DNA from: Halocaridina rubra
Taxonomy: Eukaryota; Arthropoda; Malacostraca; Decapoda; Atyidae
Direction: 5' to 3'
DNA: 64,000 nucleotides
NCBI GenBank assembly: GCA_037179515.1
Contig: JAXCGZ010007632.1
Span: forward strand, 92,660 to 156,659
Positions 55,194-64,000 of this stretch are shown piece after piece. Under the pieces are notes generated by a model. The model was not told where the DNA came from, made no database searches, and worked only from the letters and a program-made list of their open reading frames with translations. Numbering within the stretch: position 1 is the first letter of the stretch; every line of letters begins with the position of its first letter. Position numbers and translations under genes: made by a program.

Positions 55194-55911
55194 ACTTGGT
55201 TTCCAACGTGAGGTGCACACCCAACAGGGAGGCAATATGATTTTTATGGGGGGCAATTCAAGAATGTGTTATTGACAGAGAATTTTTTTCTAGCGATTCT
55301 GTATGTGTGTGCGAGTTAATACATATGGTGCATATAGAGTAAGTATAAGGTACATAAAAAATTTTGTGCATGTAGTGATTTCTTTTTCAGTACTTCAACT
55401 GTCCTTTTGTTCTTTTATTTTCCTCTTTCAAGAATGCCGTGTTCCTTGGAAGCTTGCTTAGACCAAGTTAACGGCCTTTTAGGCTTCCTCCACGTGAATA
55501 GAAGTTCACTTTTTTAATACAGAAGCTACGCTATGTTTGAACAACTAAGTTACGAACACACAGATATAAACAAAAATCAACCCATTATCTACTCATGTAT
55601 TAATACATGCATTACTGAACTCTGTATTATTTCATTATTATTAATGCATTAAAACTCATTAATACTGTATAATTTATGTTTTATGTAGTAGTAAAGTGTC
55701 ATTAGCCAAAGTACTTTGAAGCGCTGCATGCATGTACTGTACAGAGGCTATTTTTACCTATGCACAACTTACGAGCAATTCTACTCATGAACGACTTCTG
55801 GAACCTATCTCATTTGTAAGTTGGGGAGTGATTGTAATAAGAATTATACGTCACGGGGGCATCAGGGTTTTAGAGATGCTTTAGTGGGCGTGACTAAAAA
55901 AAGTTGGGAAC
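55194..55911. mobile_element. hAT-like non-autonomous DNA transposon
   Basis: About 718 bp absent from duplicon A. The left end reads GGTTTCCAACGTGAGGTGCA and the right end, inverted, GTTCCCAACTTTTTTTAGTC, resembling hAT terminal repeats (GGTTCCCAAC). CACTACTT occurs on both sides (55186-55193 and 55912-55919), the 8-bp size expected for hAT. No transposase. It contains a mariner-like insert at about 55500-55855. Confidence 0.68.
55500..55855 (+). mobile_element. MITE-like insert, member 1
   Basis: Includes ACCCATTATCTACTCATGTA and ends in CATTTGTAAGTTGGGGAGTG, a form common at the ends of mariner/pogo-type short elements. An inverted relative lies at 57030-57290. No coding capacity. Confidence 0.5.
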
Positions 55912-57029
55912 CACTACTTGAGCGTTCTCATTATTCAATATAAATTTGAGATTTTAAATATGGATGAATCTGAAGCCATCTGGTTCTGTAATATACAAGT
56001 ATAAGCTCAAATATAGAGTTGTGTAGATTGCAATACCTAAAAGTTTAGTATCTAGAAGAACATGGTTCTATATACAACATTATATGTGTTTTCGTACAGT
56101 ACAGTGAAGAACTCACAGGTTATATATAATTAAACTATAGTATGTTGTACCTATAGCATGTTGTACTAGGTGTAAAGGCGTGATGGTTACATCTCTGTAT
56201 GATATAGCTTTATCAGTTCTGAAAAAGAAAAAACAATTAAATTTCATTGCTAAATGAGTCTATGATTACAACACGTCTTAATCACAAAATTATCACCCTA
56301 ATATTCGCACCATTCCAATGAAGTAAGCTCGAGGACATACCTCAAAAGCTGTAAATCAGCAACAAATCGGCAATTTTCCGCAGGATTAAATAAATAGTCC
56401 CAACAGATGTAAAAGCTAAAAATACTGGGAATAAAAAAGTTATCGTAAAGATCTACTTAGAATTACTAAAGACTAACTCTATGCTATTTCTATTAAATAA
56501 TTCAGGAATTTATTGTGACACCATAACAGTGTACCTCACTGTACAGCATATGAGATAAATTCAGGAAAAAAATACTTCCCAAAAGAAAAATTATATTTCT
56601 CAGATAATCAGACAAATATCTAAACTGCTAAATAATAAAATAGGTCTCAAATTAACATGGCTAAAACTAAGATAGAGCAAATCTGATGTTTGTAGAATGA
56701 CTGAGAGGGGTGAGAGAGAAACATGATAAAATAATAGTTTTGTAAACCGAGGAAAACACTCTCTACAACAAATGACAACTGTAAGATGGGTATTTTTGCC
56801 ATAATTTAGTCTAAGTTTACTAGAAGACATCAATCTAGTCAGCTCACCGAGCTCCTCTCTCATTAAAAACCACAAAATAGTAAGCATTGTCCGGCTCCAT
56901 CGAATCTTGAAATCTCGGTATTAGGAGTACTTATATATTATATGAAATCAACCGTCAGTGTGTTTATCGTCGAAATAGTAGACATACTTAACCTTATAGA
57001 TAGTTGTTACAGAAGTCCATTCATATGCA

Positions 57030-57290
57030 AAATTGTTCATTAACTTGTGCTTAGGCATTAATAGAGTACTGTACAGTACATAAATATGCAGTACCATAAA
57101 GTACTTAGGCTACAGACACTTAGCTGCTACATAAAACATTAAGTATACAATATTAATAAATTTTAATACAGTAGAGTACAGTAATACATAAGTTAATACA
57201 TGGGTAGATAATGGGTAAGTTTTTTTCATATCTACGAATGTTAGTAACTCGGTTATTCATAAGCAGGGGAGATTCTGCATTTATTCAGTT
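57030..57290 (-). mobile_element. MITE-like insert, member 2 (inverted)
   Basis: Contains TTAATACATGGGTAGATAATGGGT, which is similar to the reverse complement of 55580-55620, and the end-like GTTAGTAACTCGGTTATTCA. Opposite orientation to member 1, about 1.5 kb away. Confidence 0.5.
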
Positions 57291-58023
57291 ATTATTGTTG
57301 ACTGACAAATAAGTTATTGATTGATTTTAATGCTCGGAAATTGTGACAAATGTTTATGGCAATTTTTAGGTCAAAAAATATATTTTTGCAATTGAACAAT
57401 TTCAATCATTCCTAAGGTAATCAAAAAGTTCATAAATACAAGATACAAAAGAATTCAACATAAGCTCAACCTGAACAAGCTGTTCCTAGAACAACCATTC
57501 CATGAGGTCCCCTAATCAGTAAATAACATAAAATGACACCCACCATATTTTCCTGCAGTATTAAGTAGAGAGTGGCACTCTGGTCATTCATAATGCAAGG
57601 GTTCATATGGTACCATCATCTGCAAAAAAGTTTAAGTTATGATGTAAATATGGTCTAATACAGAAATTAACATTTTATACGTTCTTGTATATTGCATGAA
57701 CTTTTTCTGTTTAAGGATTAAATAAGTAATAATAATCCATCTCGTTAAACAATGAAAATATAGATTAGAATACTTACAGAGGATAAAAACTGTAGCAATA
57801 CATTACTTTGAAAACTAATCACACGTTTTATGTGATAGGTATATTTCTTGTCAGTTTATTCATAACAGGGTTAGCATGTTTAAAATCAAATAATTTTAAT
57901 TATGTCTTTATAATCGATAATAATCACATAAAAATCACTAATTAAAATAAAAATATATTATTTTGAAATATAAATGTATACCGTCCACCACTATGACCTA
58001 AAAATTACAGACATATGAAATCA

Positions 58024-60167
58024 CAAAATGAATGAGCTTTTTGCAGTTATTGACTGGAGAACCTTATTTTACAACAAATCTGTACAAGAAATGTATGACA
58101 TCTTTTGTGAGAAATATGGGAAGGTAGTAGATTGCTGCATACCTGTCACCAAAGTAGGTGTAATTCATGCGAGAGAGAAATGGTTCGATAATGGGTGTAA
58201 AAGAGCTAAGGAGTGGAGAGACAAATGCTGGAAAAGGTATAGGAGGAGAAAAAACATAAATGCCTGGCAAACCTACAAAAGAGCAAGAAATGACTACCTA
58301 AGTAAAAGGAGAGAGGCAAAGAGAGACTATGAGAGGGACATCACCAGGAAGGCTAAAGAAAATCCCAAGCTTTTCCACAGCTTTATCAGAGGAAAACTGA
58401 AGGTAAAAGAACAGGTTTTAAGGCTAAAGAGAGCGGATGGAAGCATCACTGAGACGGATGAAGAGATCTGCAAAGAATTGAACAAGGAGTTTCAGTCAGT
58501 ATTTACAGTAGAAAATACCCCACCCCCTCAGATTGCAGTGATAGAAGCTCAAGGGCCGGTATTAGAGAACATCAACCTTACAGCCACAGAGGTATGCAAA
58601 GCGCTGATGGATTTAGATGTTCATAAAGCTACAGGTCCTGATGACATATCCCCTCATGTGCTTAAAAAATGCGCAAACACAATATCAGTGGCACAAAGTA
58701 TCATATTTAAGGAGTCACTGGAGTCGGGGGAGATTCCAAGATGCTGGAAACAAGCAAATGTGATACCTATCTTCAAAAAGGGAAGGAGGAATACGGCTCT
58801 GAACTATAGACCAGTTTCCTTGACCAGCATAGTTTGCAAAGTTATGGAGAAACTACTAAGGAAACATATCTCTCTTCACTTGGAATCCTTCAACTTTTTG
58901 TCAGTGAGGCAACATGGCTTCAGAGAAGGTAGATCAACAGTAACAAACTTATTAGAATTTTATGATGAGGTAAGCCATATCTTACAGGAAAGAGAGGGCT
59001 GGGCAGATTGCATATTCCTAGACTTCCAGAAAGCGTTTGACACTGTTCCACATGGGAGACTTATTAGGAAGCTGCAATCAATGGCTAGAATAGGTGGAAA
59101 TGTTTTGGAATGGATAAAAACTTACTTAGAAGGAAGGGAACAGAGGGTTAGAGTAAGACACTCAGTGTCTGAATGGAGAAGAGTTAGTAGTGGAGTTCCA
59201 CAGGGTTCAGTTTTAGGGCCACTTTTGTTCCTTGTATATGTAAATGACCTACCAGAGTCTGTAAATTCATTCATGAATATGTTTGCAGATGATGCAAAGA
59301 TTGTGAAGAAAGTAAAAAACGAGAACAATGGTAGAGAACTTCAGGAGGATCTAAATAATCTGCATGAGTGGTCAGAAAAGTGGCTAATGAAATTCAATAC
59401 TTCAAAATGTAAGGTAATGAGAATGGGTACAAGTGCAAGAAGGCCCAAGCTTGACTACTCGGTGGCTGGAGTACAACTTCAAGAGACAGAAAATGAGAGA
59501 GATCTAGGAGTAAACATACTGGCAGATTTGTCTCCAGAAATACATATAAATGGCATAGTAAGGGCAGCATATGCATTCTTATCAAATGTAAGGGTAGCCT
59601 TCAGGCACATGGACAAGGAAATGTTCAGAAATATTTATGTAACCTATGTGAGGCCAAAACTCGAATATGCAGCCCCCTTTTGGAATCCGCACTTGAAAAA
59701 GCACATAGCTAAGCTTGAAAAAGTTCAAAGACATGCCACGAAACTGGTGCCAGAAATACGCAATCTCAGTTATGATGAGAGGCTGAGGGAATTAGACTTA
59801 CCATCACTCGAAGCTAGAAGAGTGAGGGGGGATATGGTGACAGTCTTTAAATTCCTTCATGGTTATGATAGAGTGGATAGGGATCGATATTTTGATATGG
59901 CTGGCTCTAGAACTAGAGGTCATAGTTTGAAGCTTCGTAAGAAAACTTCTTTGCAGGATGTAAGGAAATACTTTTTCAGTGTAAGAGTAGTTGATAATTG
60001 GAATTGGCTAAGCGAGGAGGTAGTTAATGCTATCTCAATCCATAGTTTTAAGGACAGGTATGATAAGTATCACTAAGTCTAAAATGGAACCGATCAGGAG
60101 ACGGGAAGATACGAGCTTTGGGCTCTTTCCCGTAAACACAATTAGGTAATCTCAATTAGGTAATCAC
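58024..60167 (+). mobile_element. CR1-type LINE, family L, copy 5 (5'-truncated, RT intact)
   Basis: Plus strand. Begins inside ORF2 after the endonuclease and runs to the two tail units (60133-60167). AATCACAA is found at both ends (58019-58026, 60162-60169), a possible short target duplication that overlaps the tail. Nearly identical to copy 1 over the shared length. Confidence 0.92.
58028..60076 (+). CDS. LINE ORF2 fragment: reverse transcriptase, open
   Basis: 682 codons without a stop, from MNELFAVIDWRTLF to FKDRYDKYH. It carries the linker, the whole RT with FLDFQKAFDTVPHG, GVPQGSVLGPL and FADDAKIV, and the C-terminal region. The endonuclease is missing through 5' truncation, so the piece cannot retrotranspose alone, and the ATG is an internal methionine of the full protein. 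The open frame shows recent insertion rather than selection. About eight residue differences from the copy at 5087-7909. Confidence 0.88.
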   Translation: MNELFAVIDWRTLFYNKSVQEMYDIFCEKYGKVVDCCIPVTKVGVIHAREKWFDNGCKRAKEWRDKCWKRYRRRKNINAWQTYKRARNDYLSKRREAKRDYERDITRKAKENPKLFHSFIRGKLKVKEQVLRLKRADGSITETDEEICKELNKEFQSVFTVENTPPPQIAVIEAQGPVLENINLTATEVCKALMDLDVHKATGPDDISPHVLKKCANTISVAQSIIFKESLESGEIPRCWKQANVIPIFKKGRRNTALNYRPVSLTSIVCKVMEKLLRKHISLHLESFNFLSVRQHGFREGRSTVTNLLEFYDEVSHILQEREGWADCIFLDFQKAFDTVPHGRLIRKLQSMARIGGNVLEWIKTYLEGREQRVRVRHSVSEWRRVSSGVPQGSVLGPLLFLVYVNDLPESVNSFMNMFADDAKIVKKVKNENNGRELQEDLNNLHEWSEKWLMKFNTSKCKVMRMGTSARRPKLDYSVAGVQLQETENERDLGVNILADLSPEIHINGIVRAAYAFLSNVRVAFRHMDKEMFRNIYVTYVRPKLEYAAPFWNPHLKKHIAKLEKVQRHATKLVPEIRNLSYDERLRELDLPSLEARRVRGDMVTVFKFLHGYDRVDRDRYFDMAGSRTRGHSLKLRKKTSLQDVRKYFFSVRVVDNWNWLSEEVVNAISIHSFKDRYDKYH

Positions 60168-60759
60168 AATATGCTGGAGATTTCAGGACCTGTTCCTGGT
60201 TATTCAGGTGTGACTTGTACTAAACGTGTTCCCGAGCTTCTCACTCAGTGGGAATGTCAGCTTGGTATACGCCTAGTTCTCAGAATAACGCCTAGATAGG
60301 TTCTCAGAAGTGTCGGGTAAATGGAAAATCGCGTGAAAAAACGAGATATTTTCCATAGGAAACAATGATAAAGGGCATAGATACGTTCCAAACCTTATAT
60401 AGACACACCATGCCAAAGATATAAGATAAGTAAAAATCATATTTTATTACTACATAGCAAAGCAGAAAGCTCTGTATCTATTTTTAAGAGTATACAAAAT
60501 ATATTCATATTCACTTTACAGCTAGAAATTAACATACATTACTATACTTTACTCTATTATGCAGTGGGCAACAGTTATACAGTACACTGGGACATGCATG
60601 GTGGCAGTGAGCAAGTAACTTATGTGGTAGAAGAGGAGGAGGATGCAGGAGAACGAACCTCTATCTGCAGATGTATACAAAGATAATATAAGAATTATAT
60701 ATAACCAAAACAAGACTAAAAAACAAAAAAAACAAAATTAATTATGCAATGCCTAAATC
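60168..60759. other. Unassigned region, possible short transposon pieces
   Basis: No ORF of interest. 60345-60420 (ATAGGAAACAATGATAAAGG, GATACGTTCCAAACCTTAT) resembles the inner part of mariner-type MITEs, but no ends were found. Confidence 0.3.
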
Positions 60760-61075
60760 TACCATATGACAGATTAAAAAAACTTAATCTACATTCTCTA
60801 GAGAGGCACAGAGTTAGGGGGGATATGATTGAGGTGTATAAATGGTTTAAAGGGATTAACAAGGGTGATATTAATAAAGTTTTAAAAATTCATGATCAAA
60901 CCAGAACTCGTAATGGGTAATGGATTTAATCTTGATAAATATAGGTTCAGAAGGGAAATTGGTGAAAATTGGCTTGGTAATACCGTAGAGTATTCCTAGT
61001 AGGATAATAAATGCCAATACCTTAGACACTTTCAAATGTAGATTAGACAGACATATGACAGAGGTAGGGTGGGTG
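60760..61075 (+). mobile_element. CR1-type LINE family M, 3' fragment
   Basis: Plus-strand relative of 23555-24206: TTTAAAGGGATTAACAAGG, ATTCATGATCAAACCAGAAC and AAATGTAGATTAGACAGACA match the reversed minus-strand copy. Several frame breaks. It ends at the left arm of the palindrome. Confidence 0.75.
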
Positions 61076-61277
61076 TATATATAATGTATAATGATGATGA
61101 TCTTTTCTTAACGTAATCCTCTTTGTACTGGTGGAAGAAGCCTCCGTGGGCGCTTATTTACAAAATGGATTTTTTTTTTTAAATGTAGTAAATAAGCGCC
61201 CGCCACCAGTACAAAGAGGATTACGATAAGAAAAGATCATTATCATTATATATTATATATACACCCACCCTATTGGG
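61066..61277. repeat. Long palindrome (inverted repeat, arms about 90 bp)
   Basis: Left arm 61066-61160 (TAGGGTGGGTGTATATATAATG, then CGTAATCCTCTTTGTACTGG) is repeated as its reverse complement up to 61277 (CCAGTACAAAGAGGATTACG, then ATACACCCACCCTA). A T-rich spacer of about 30 bp lies between. The left arm starts in LINE 3'-terminal sequence, so this may be an inverted duplication formed at insertion, or a foldback element. Confidence 0.8.
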
Positions 61278-61291
61278 TAGAATAGAATGTT

Positions 61292-61292
61292 G

Positions 61293-61361
<69 letters not shown>
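61292..61361. repeat. (GA)n microsatellite
   Basis: About 70 bp of nearly pure GA with one GAGGAG interruption near 61307. Confidence 0.97.
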
Positions 61362-61364
<3 letters not shown>

Positions 61365-61440
61365 CTTTAATTAACTCTTGTTCATTCAACCAAAACTATA
61401 TTATTTATTGTAAAAATAATGGTTTAATTACAAATTCGTA

Positions 61441-61570
<130 letters not shown>

Positions 61571-61628
61571 CTCCACAATCATCATCAAAGGAAAATTATT
61601 GTTAAAAATAATAATAATAATAGTAATA

Positions 61629-61735
61629 CAGTGTAGCCTCACTTATCTCGGTAGTTCGGTTCCGGAACCGGACCGAACCAGGAAATCCGCGAAGTAGGAT
61701 CCGCCTATATGTACATAGATATTTTAATATATTTT
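61629..61735. mobile_element. Possible mariner/pogo-type terminal sequence
   Basis: CAGTGTAGCCTCACTTATCT followed by GGTTCCGGAACCGGACCGAA and CCGCGAAGTAGGATCCGCC resembles the ends of Tigger/pogo-like MITEs (CAGT... CCGCG...). The matching other end was not found; it may lie beyond the tandem repeat. Confidence 0.4.
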
Positions 61736-62515
61736 TACGTTTACACTGAATAAACCCTCCCTGCACTGTTAAAAAACACCCTTTACATTATAAATAACAG
61801 CAAGCAACGTAAATTTTTATGAAAGTGATAGATAAAATTACGGTGAATGAAGTGATAATGACGTGACATACATACTCATTTACAATTATTTTTTCGTTTA
61901 CGTAATGTATAAACCCTCCCTGCACTGTTAAAAAACACCCTTTACATTATAAATAACAGCAAGCAACGTAAATTTTTATGAAAGTGATAGATAAAATTAC
62001 GGTGAATGAGGTGATAATGATGTGACATACATACTCATTTACAATTATTTTTTCGTTTACGTACTGTATAAACCCTCCCTGCACTGTTAAAAAAACACCC
62101 TTTACATTATAAATAACAGCAAGCAACGTAAATTTTTATGAAAGGGATAGATAAAATTACGGTGAATGAGGTGATAATGACGTGACATACATACTCATTT
62201 ACAATTAGTTTTTCATTTACGTACTGTATAAACCCTCCCTGCACTGTTAAAAAATCACCCTTTACATTATAAATAACAGAAAGCAATGTAAATTTTTATG
62301 AAAGTGATAGATAATTTACGGTGAATGAGGTGATAATGACGTGACATACATACTCATTTACAATTATTTTTTCGTTTACGTACTGTATAAACCCTCCCTG
62401 CACTGTTACAAAACACCCTTTACATATAAATAACAGCAAGCAACGTAAATTTTTATGAAAGTGATAGATAAAATTACGGTGAATGAGGTGATAATGACGT
62501 GACATACATACTCAT
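61735..62515. repeat. Tandem repeat, about 159-bp unit, nearly five copies
   Basis: TAAACCCTCCCTGCACTGTT recurs at 61751, 61910, 62069, 62229 and 62388, a period of 159-160 bp. Each unit includes ACGTAAATTTTTATGAAAG and TGATAATGACGTGACATACA. Units differ by only a few bases, so expansion is recent. The array ends abruptly at an LTR (62516). Confidence 0.95.
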
Positions 62516-62655
62516 TGTTGGGGTTTAGGATGCTAGAGTGTTGTTAAGATTCGGTTTTACTAAGGGGACTCAAAGTACCGAGCTCGGTTAAGAGCTCACA
62601 AACAGACAGGACAGATATTTGTACTTGAACACCCCATCTCTATTACCATTAGTCG
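62516..62655 (-). repeat. LTR terminal fragment, Gmr1-like family, inverted
   Basis: TGTTGGGGTTTAGGATGCTA ... is the reverse complement of the last 140 bp of the solo-LTR subfamily (4555-4695, ending CCTAACCCCAACA). It is cut at 62655 by the next LTR, which begins TGTGACAG. Confidence 0.88.
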
Positions 62656-64000
62656 TGTGACAGAGTGTTTCGCTCATGTCAACAGAGGCTGTTAGATGCC
62701 TTAACAAATAAATTAGTAACATAACTGTTATTTTCTAACTAAAAAATAAATTTAACTTAACTGTTATTTTCTAACTAAAAAAATAATTCCCACTTCTTGA
62801 CTTTCGCAGATTATGATTATTTGCAATTTGTATTTTAGCTTATAGCTAATTCTATATAGCTTATTTACTCTTCTTGTACGTGTAGAAGTATAGCCCCAAT
62901 ATAAAGGCTGCTCCTATTTTTCTGCCTGCTACGAGCCAAGAAAATTAAGAAAAAAGAACCAGTAACCTAACTTTTCATTAGTATTCTGTTATGTTATTTG
63001 CTTCCACTTGTTGCACCTAAAATACTGTCTCTCCCTTGCATCTCTGCTATAATTGCCTGCCAGGGACCACCACTAAAATAGTCCTTAAAATGATAACAGA
63101 GCCAATTACTGCTCTAGGAATGTCTCCTACAGATGACGTCACGAGGAACAAGGAGACGCTCTTTTTTTGGCGCCGAGACTGCCCAGAGGCAACATCTCGC
63201 CTGGGTAGTCAAAGTTTATTTTCAAATTCCAATTACGTGGCATCTTCACAGGAATTCATCTAGCACACAAGGAATTCATCTAGCACAACAAGGTGAGGGA
63301 TAGTGGTCTGGTAAAGCTCGTGGGTCAAGCAAATTGGTTTATTTCGAGAATTAGTTACATTCGTTACTGGATAAATCTTATGGATTTCTATTCTCCGATT
63401 CCATTCCCAGTCACACGAATTTTGTAGATTACCACACTGAATCTCACATGCCAAAGTTAATTCCTTAACCTGTAATTACAGCTGATATATATGCTGAGAA
63501 GTTTCTTTTCACTGAATGCGATAAACGAAAACTCTCATCCTCTGAAGACTGGTTATGAGCCGTAAAAATCTATCTCTCTTCCTAATAAATTACTAATTCA
63601 TTTCACCCCTTTCTATCATCGTAAATAAACGTGCTTTACTTCAAACCACTCGTCAGTAAAGCTATTTGCCAAAAACACAATTGCAAATATTTAAAAGGTA
63701 CTTTTTCCCAGTTGGCTTTGCAAATATTTCTTGTTAACCACAATTTAATGAATGCATACCGTAATTATCTTGCTAATTCTTCATATGTTGGGATAAAGTG
63801 TTTTGAGTTATAAGTTGCAAAACCTCAAAAGGTGGTTTTGCACCCTTTTTTTTCATTGCAAAGTTCTTGATAACTAAAAGTAAATGAATACTGTATTTAT
63901 CTCGTAGATTCTTCCTTTATCCTAATAGAGTGTTACCATATTAATTGTTGATCAGTAATAAGCATTGCAACTTTTGTGGTTGCCCACAATTTTAGGAATA
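62656..64000 (+). repeat. LTR of the Gmr1-like family, incomplete at window end
   Basis: TGTGACAGAGTGTTTCGCTC ... through the TATA box (62900-62905) and a donor site AACAAG|GTGAGG (63292/63293), then about 700 bp of the intron-like part up to the window edge. A 20-bp direct duplication (GGAATTCATCTAGCACA at 63251 and 63271) lies just before the donor. Either a solo LTR or the start of a complete element continuing to the right. Confidence 0.88.
62900..62905 (+). promoter_or_regulatory. TATA box of the right-edge LTR
   Basis: TATAAA in CCCCAATATAAAGG, the same position and context as in the solo LTR. Confidence 0.55.

Larger units (their letters stand above)
37640..57860 (-). repeat. Zinc-finger duplicon, copy B
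   Basis: Tandem partner of 9467-22870, same orientation (see there for matching stretches). It starts with the decayed LINE end at 37640-37940, which is shared with copy A. Private insertions here are the Gmr1-like element (40286-54683), the hAT-like element (55194-55911) and a mariner-like piece (about 57030-57290). From 37940 to 39058 there is only AT-rich flank; from 55920 to 57860 likewise no gene. Confidence 0.8.

Overview
Origin. This is animal nuclear DNA made almost entirely of transposable elements stacked inside one another. The mix of CR1-, RTE- and I-type LINEs, Ty3/gypsy LTR elements, hAT/mariner-type short elements, long (GA)n and (AAT)n tracts and a tandem C2H2 zinc-finger gene suggests an arthropod, probably a decapod crustacean. 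No host single-copy gene is present to prove this. No prokaryotic features, CRISPR, rRNA or functional tRNA genes were seen.

Framework. Under the repeats lies an old tandem duplication of a minus-strand C2H2 zinc-finger gene. Copy A occupies 9467-22870 and copy B about 37640-57860. Both are pseudogenes. Copy A is split by a solo-exon-sized gap filled by a conventional gypsy element (10634-15487) and by two CR1-type LINE pieces inserted at one site (17284-20060). Copy B is split by a 14.4-kb LTR retrotransposon (40286-54683) with a clear 5-bp target duplication, TACAC.

Main retrotransposon family. The element at 40286-54683 (plus) and a truncated relative at 1-9466 (minus) carry gag, protease, integrase with a GPY/F module, then reverse transcriptase and RNase H. 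Integrase upstream of RT is the Ty1/copia order on a gypsy-type protein set, the hallmark of Gmr1-like elements. The LTRs are 2.2 kb, TG...CA, with a TATA box. They contain what looks like a 1.0-kb spliceosomal intron: a solo LTR at 3754-4695 lacks exactly the stretch between a GT donor and an AG acceptor. Further LTR pieces lie at 62516-62655 (minus) and 62656-64000 (plus).

Layout. 1-9466 minus Gmr1-like copy 1, broken by a solo LTR and a CR1-type LINE with an intact 940-codon ORF2. 9467-23090 zinc-finger duplicon A with insertions. 23098-28050 LINE fragments nested in each other. 28050-37350 a decayed I-type LINE holding a nested L2/Daphne-like LINE. 37640-57860 duplicon B with Gmr1-like copy 2, which itself holds two tRNA-type SINEs and a full-length RTE element, plus a hAT-like element. 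58024-60167 a plus-strand CR1-type LINE. 60168-62515 fragments, a long palindrome, microsatellites and a 159-bp tandem repeat. 62516-64000 two LTRs in opposite orientation.

Collectively the window is a record of insertion order rather than a working pathway. The only long undamaged reading frames belong to the CR1-type LINE family (5087-7909 and 58028-60076), so this family is the most recently active one here.
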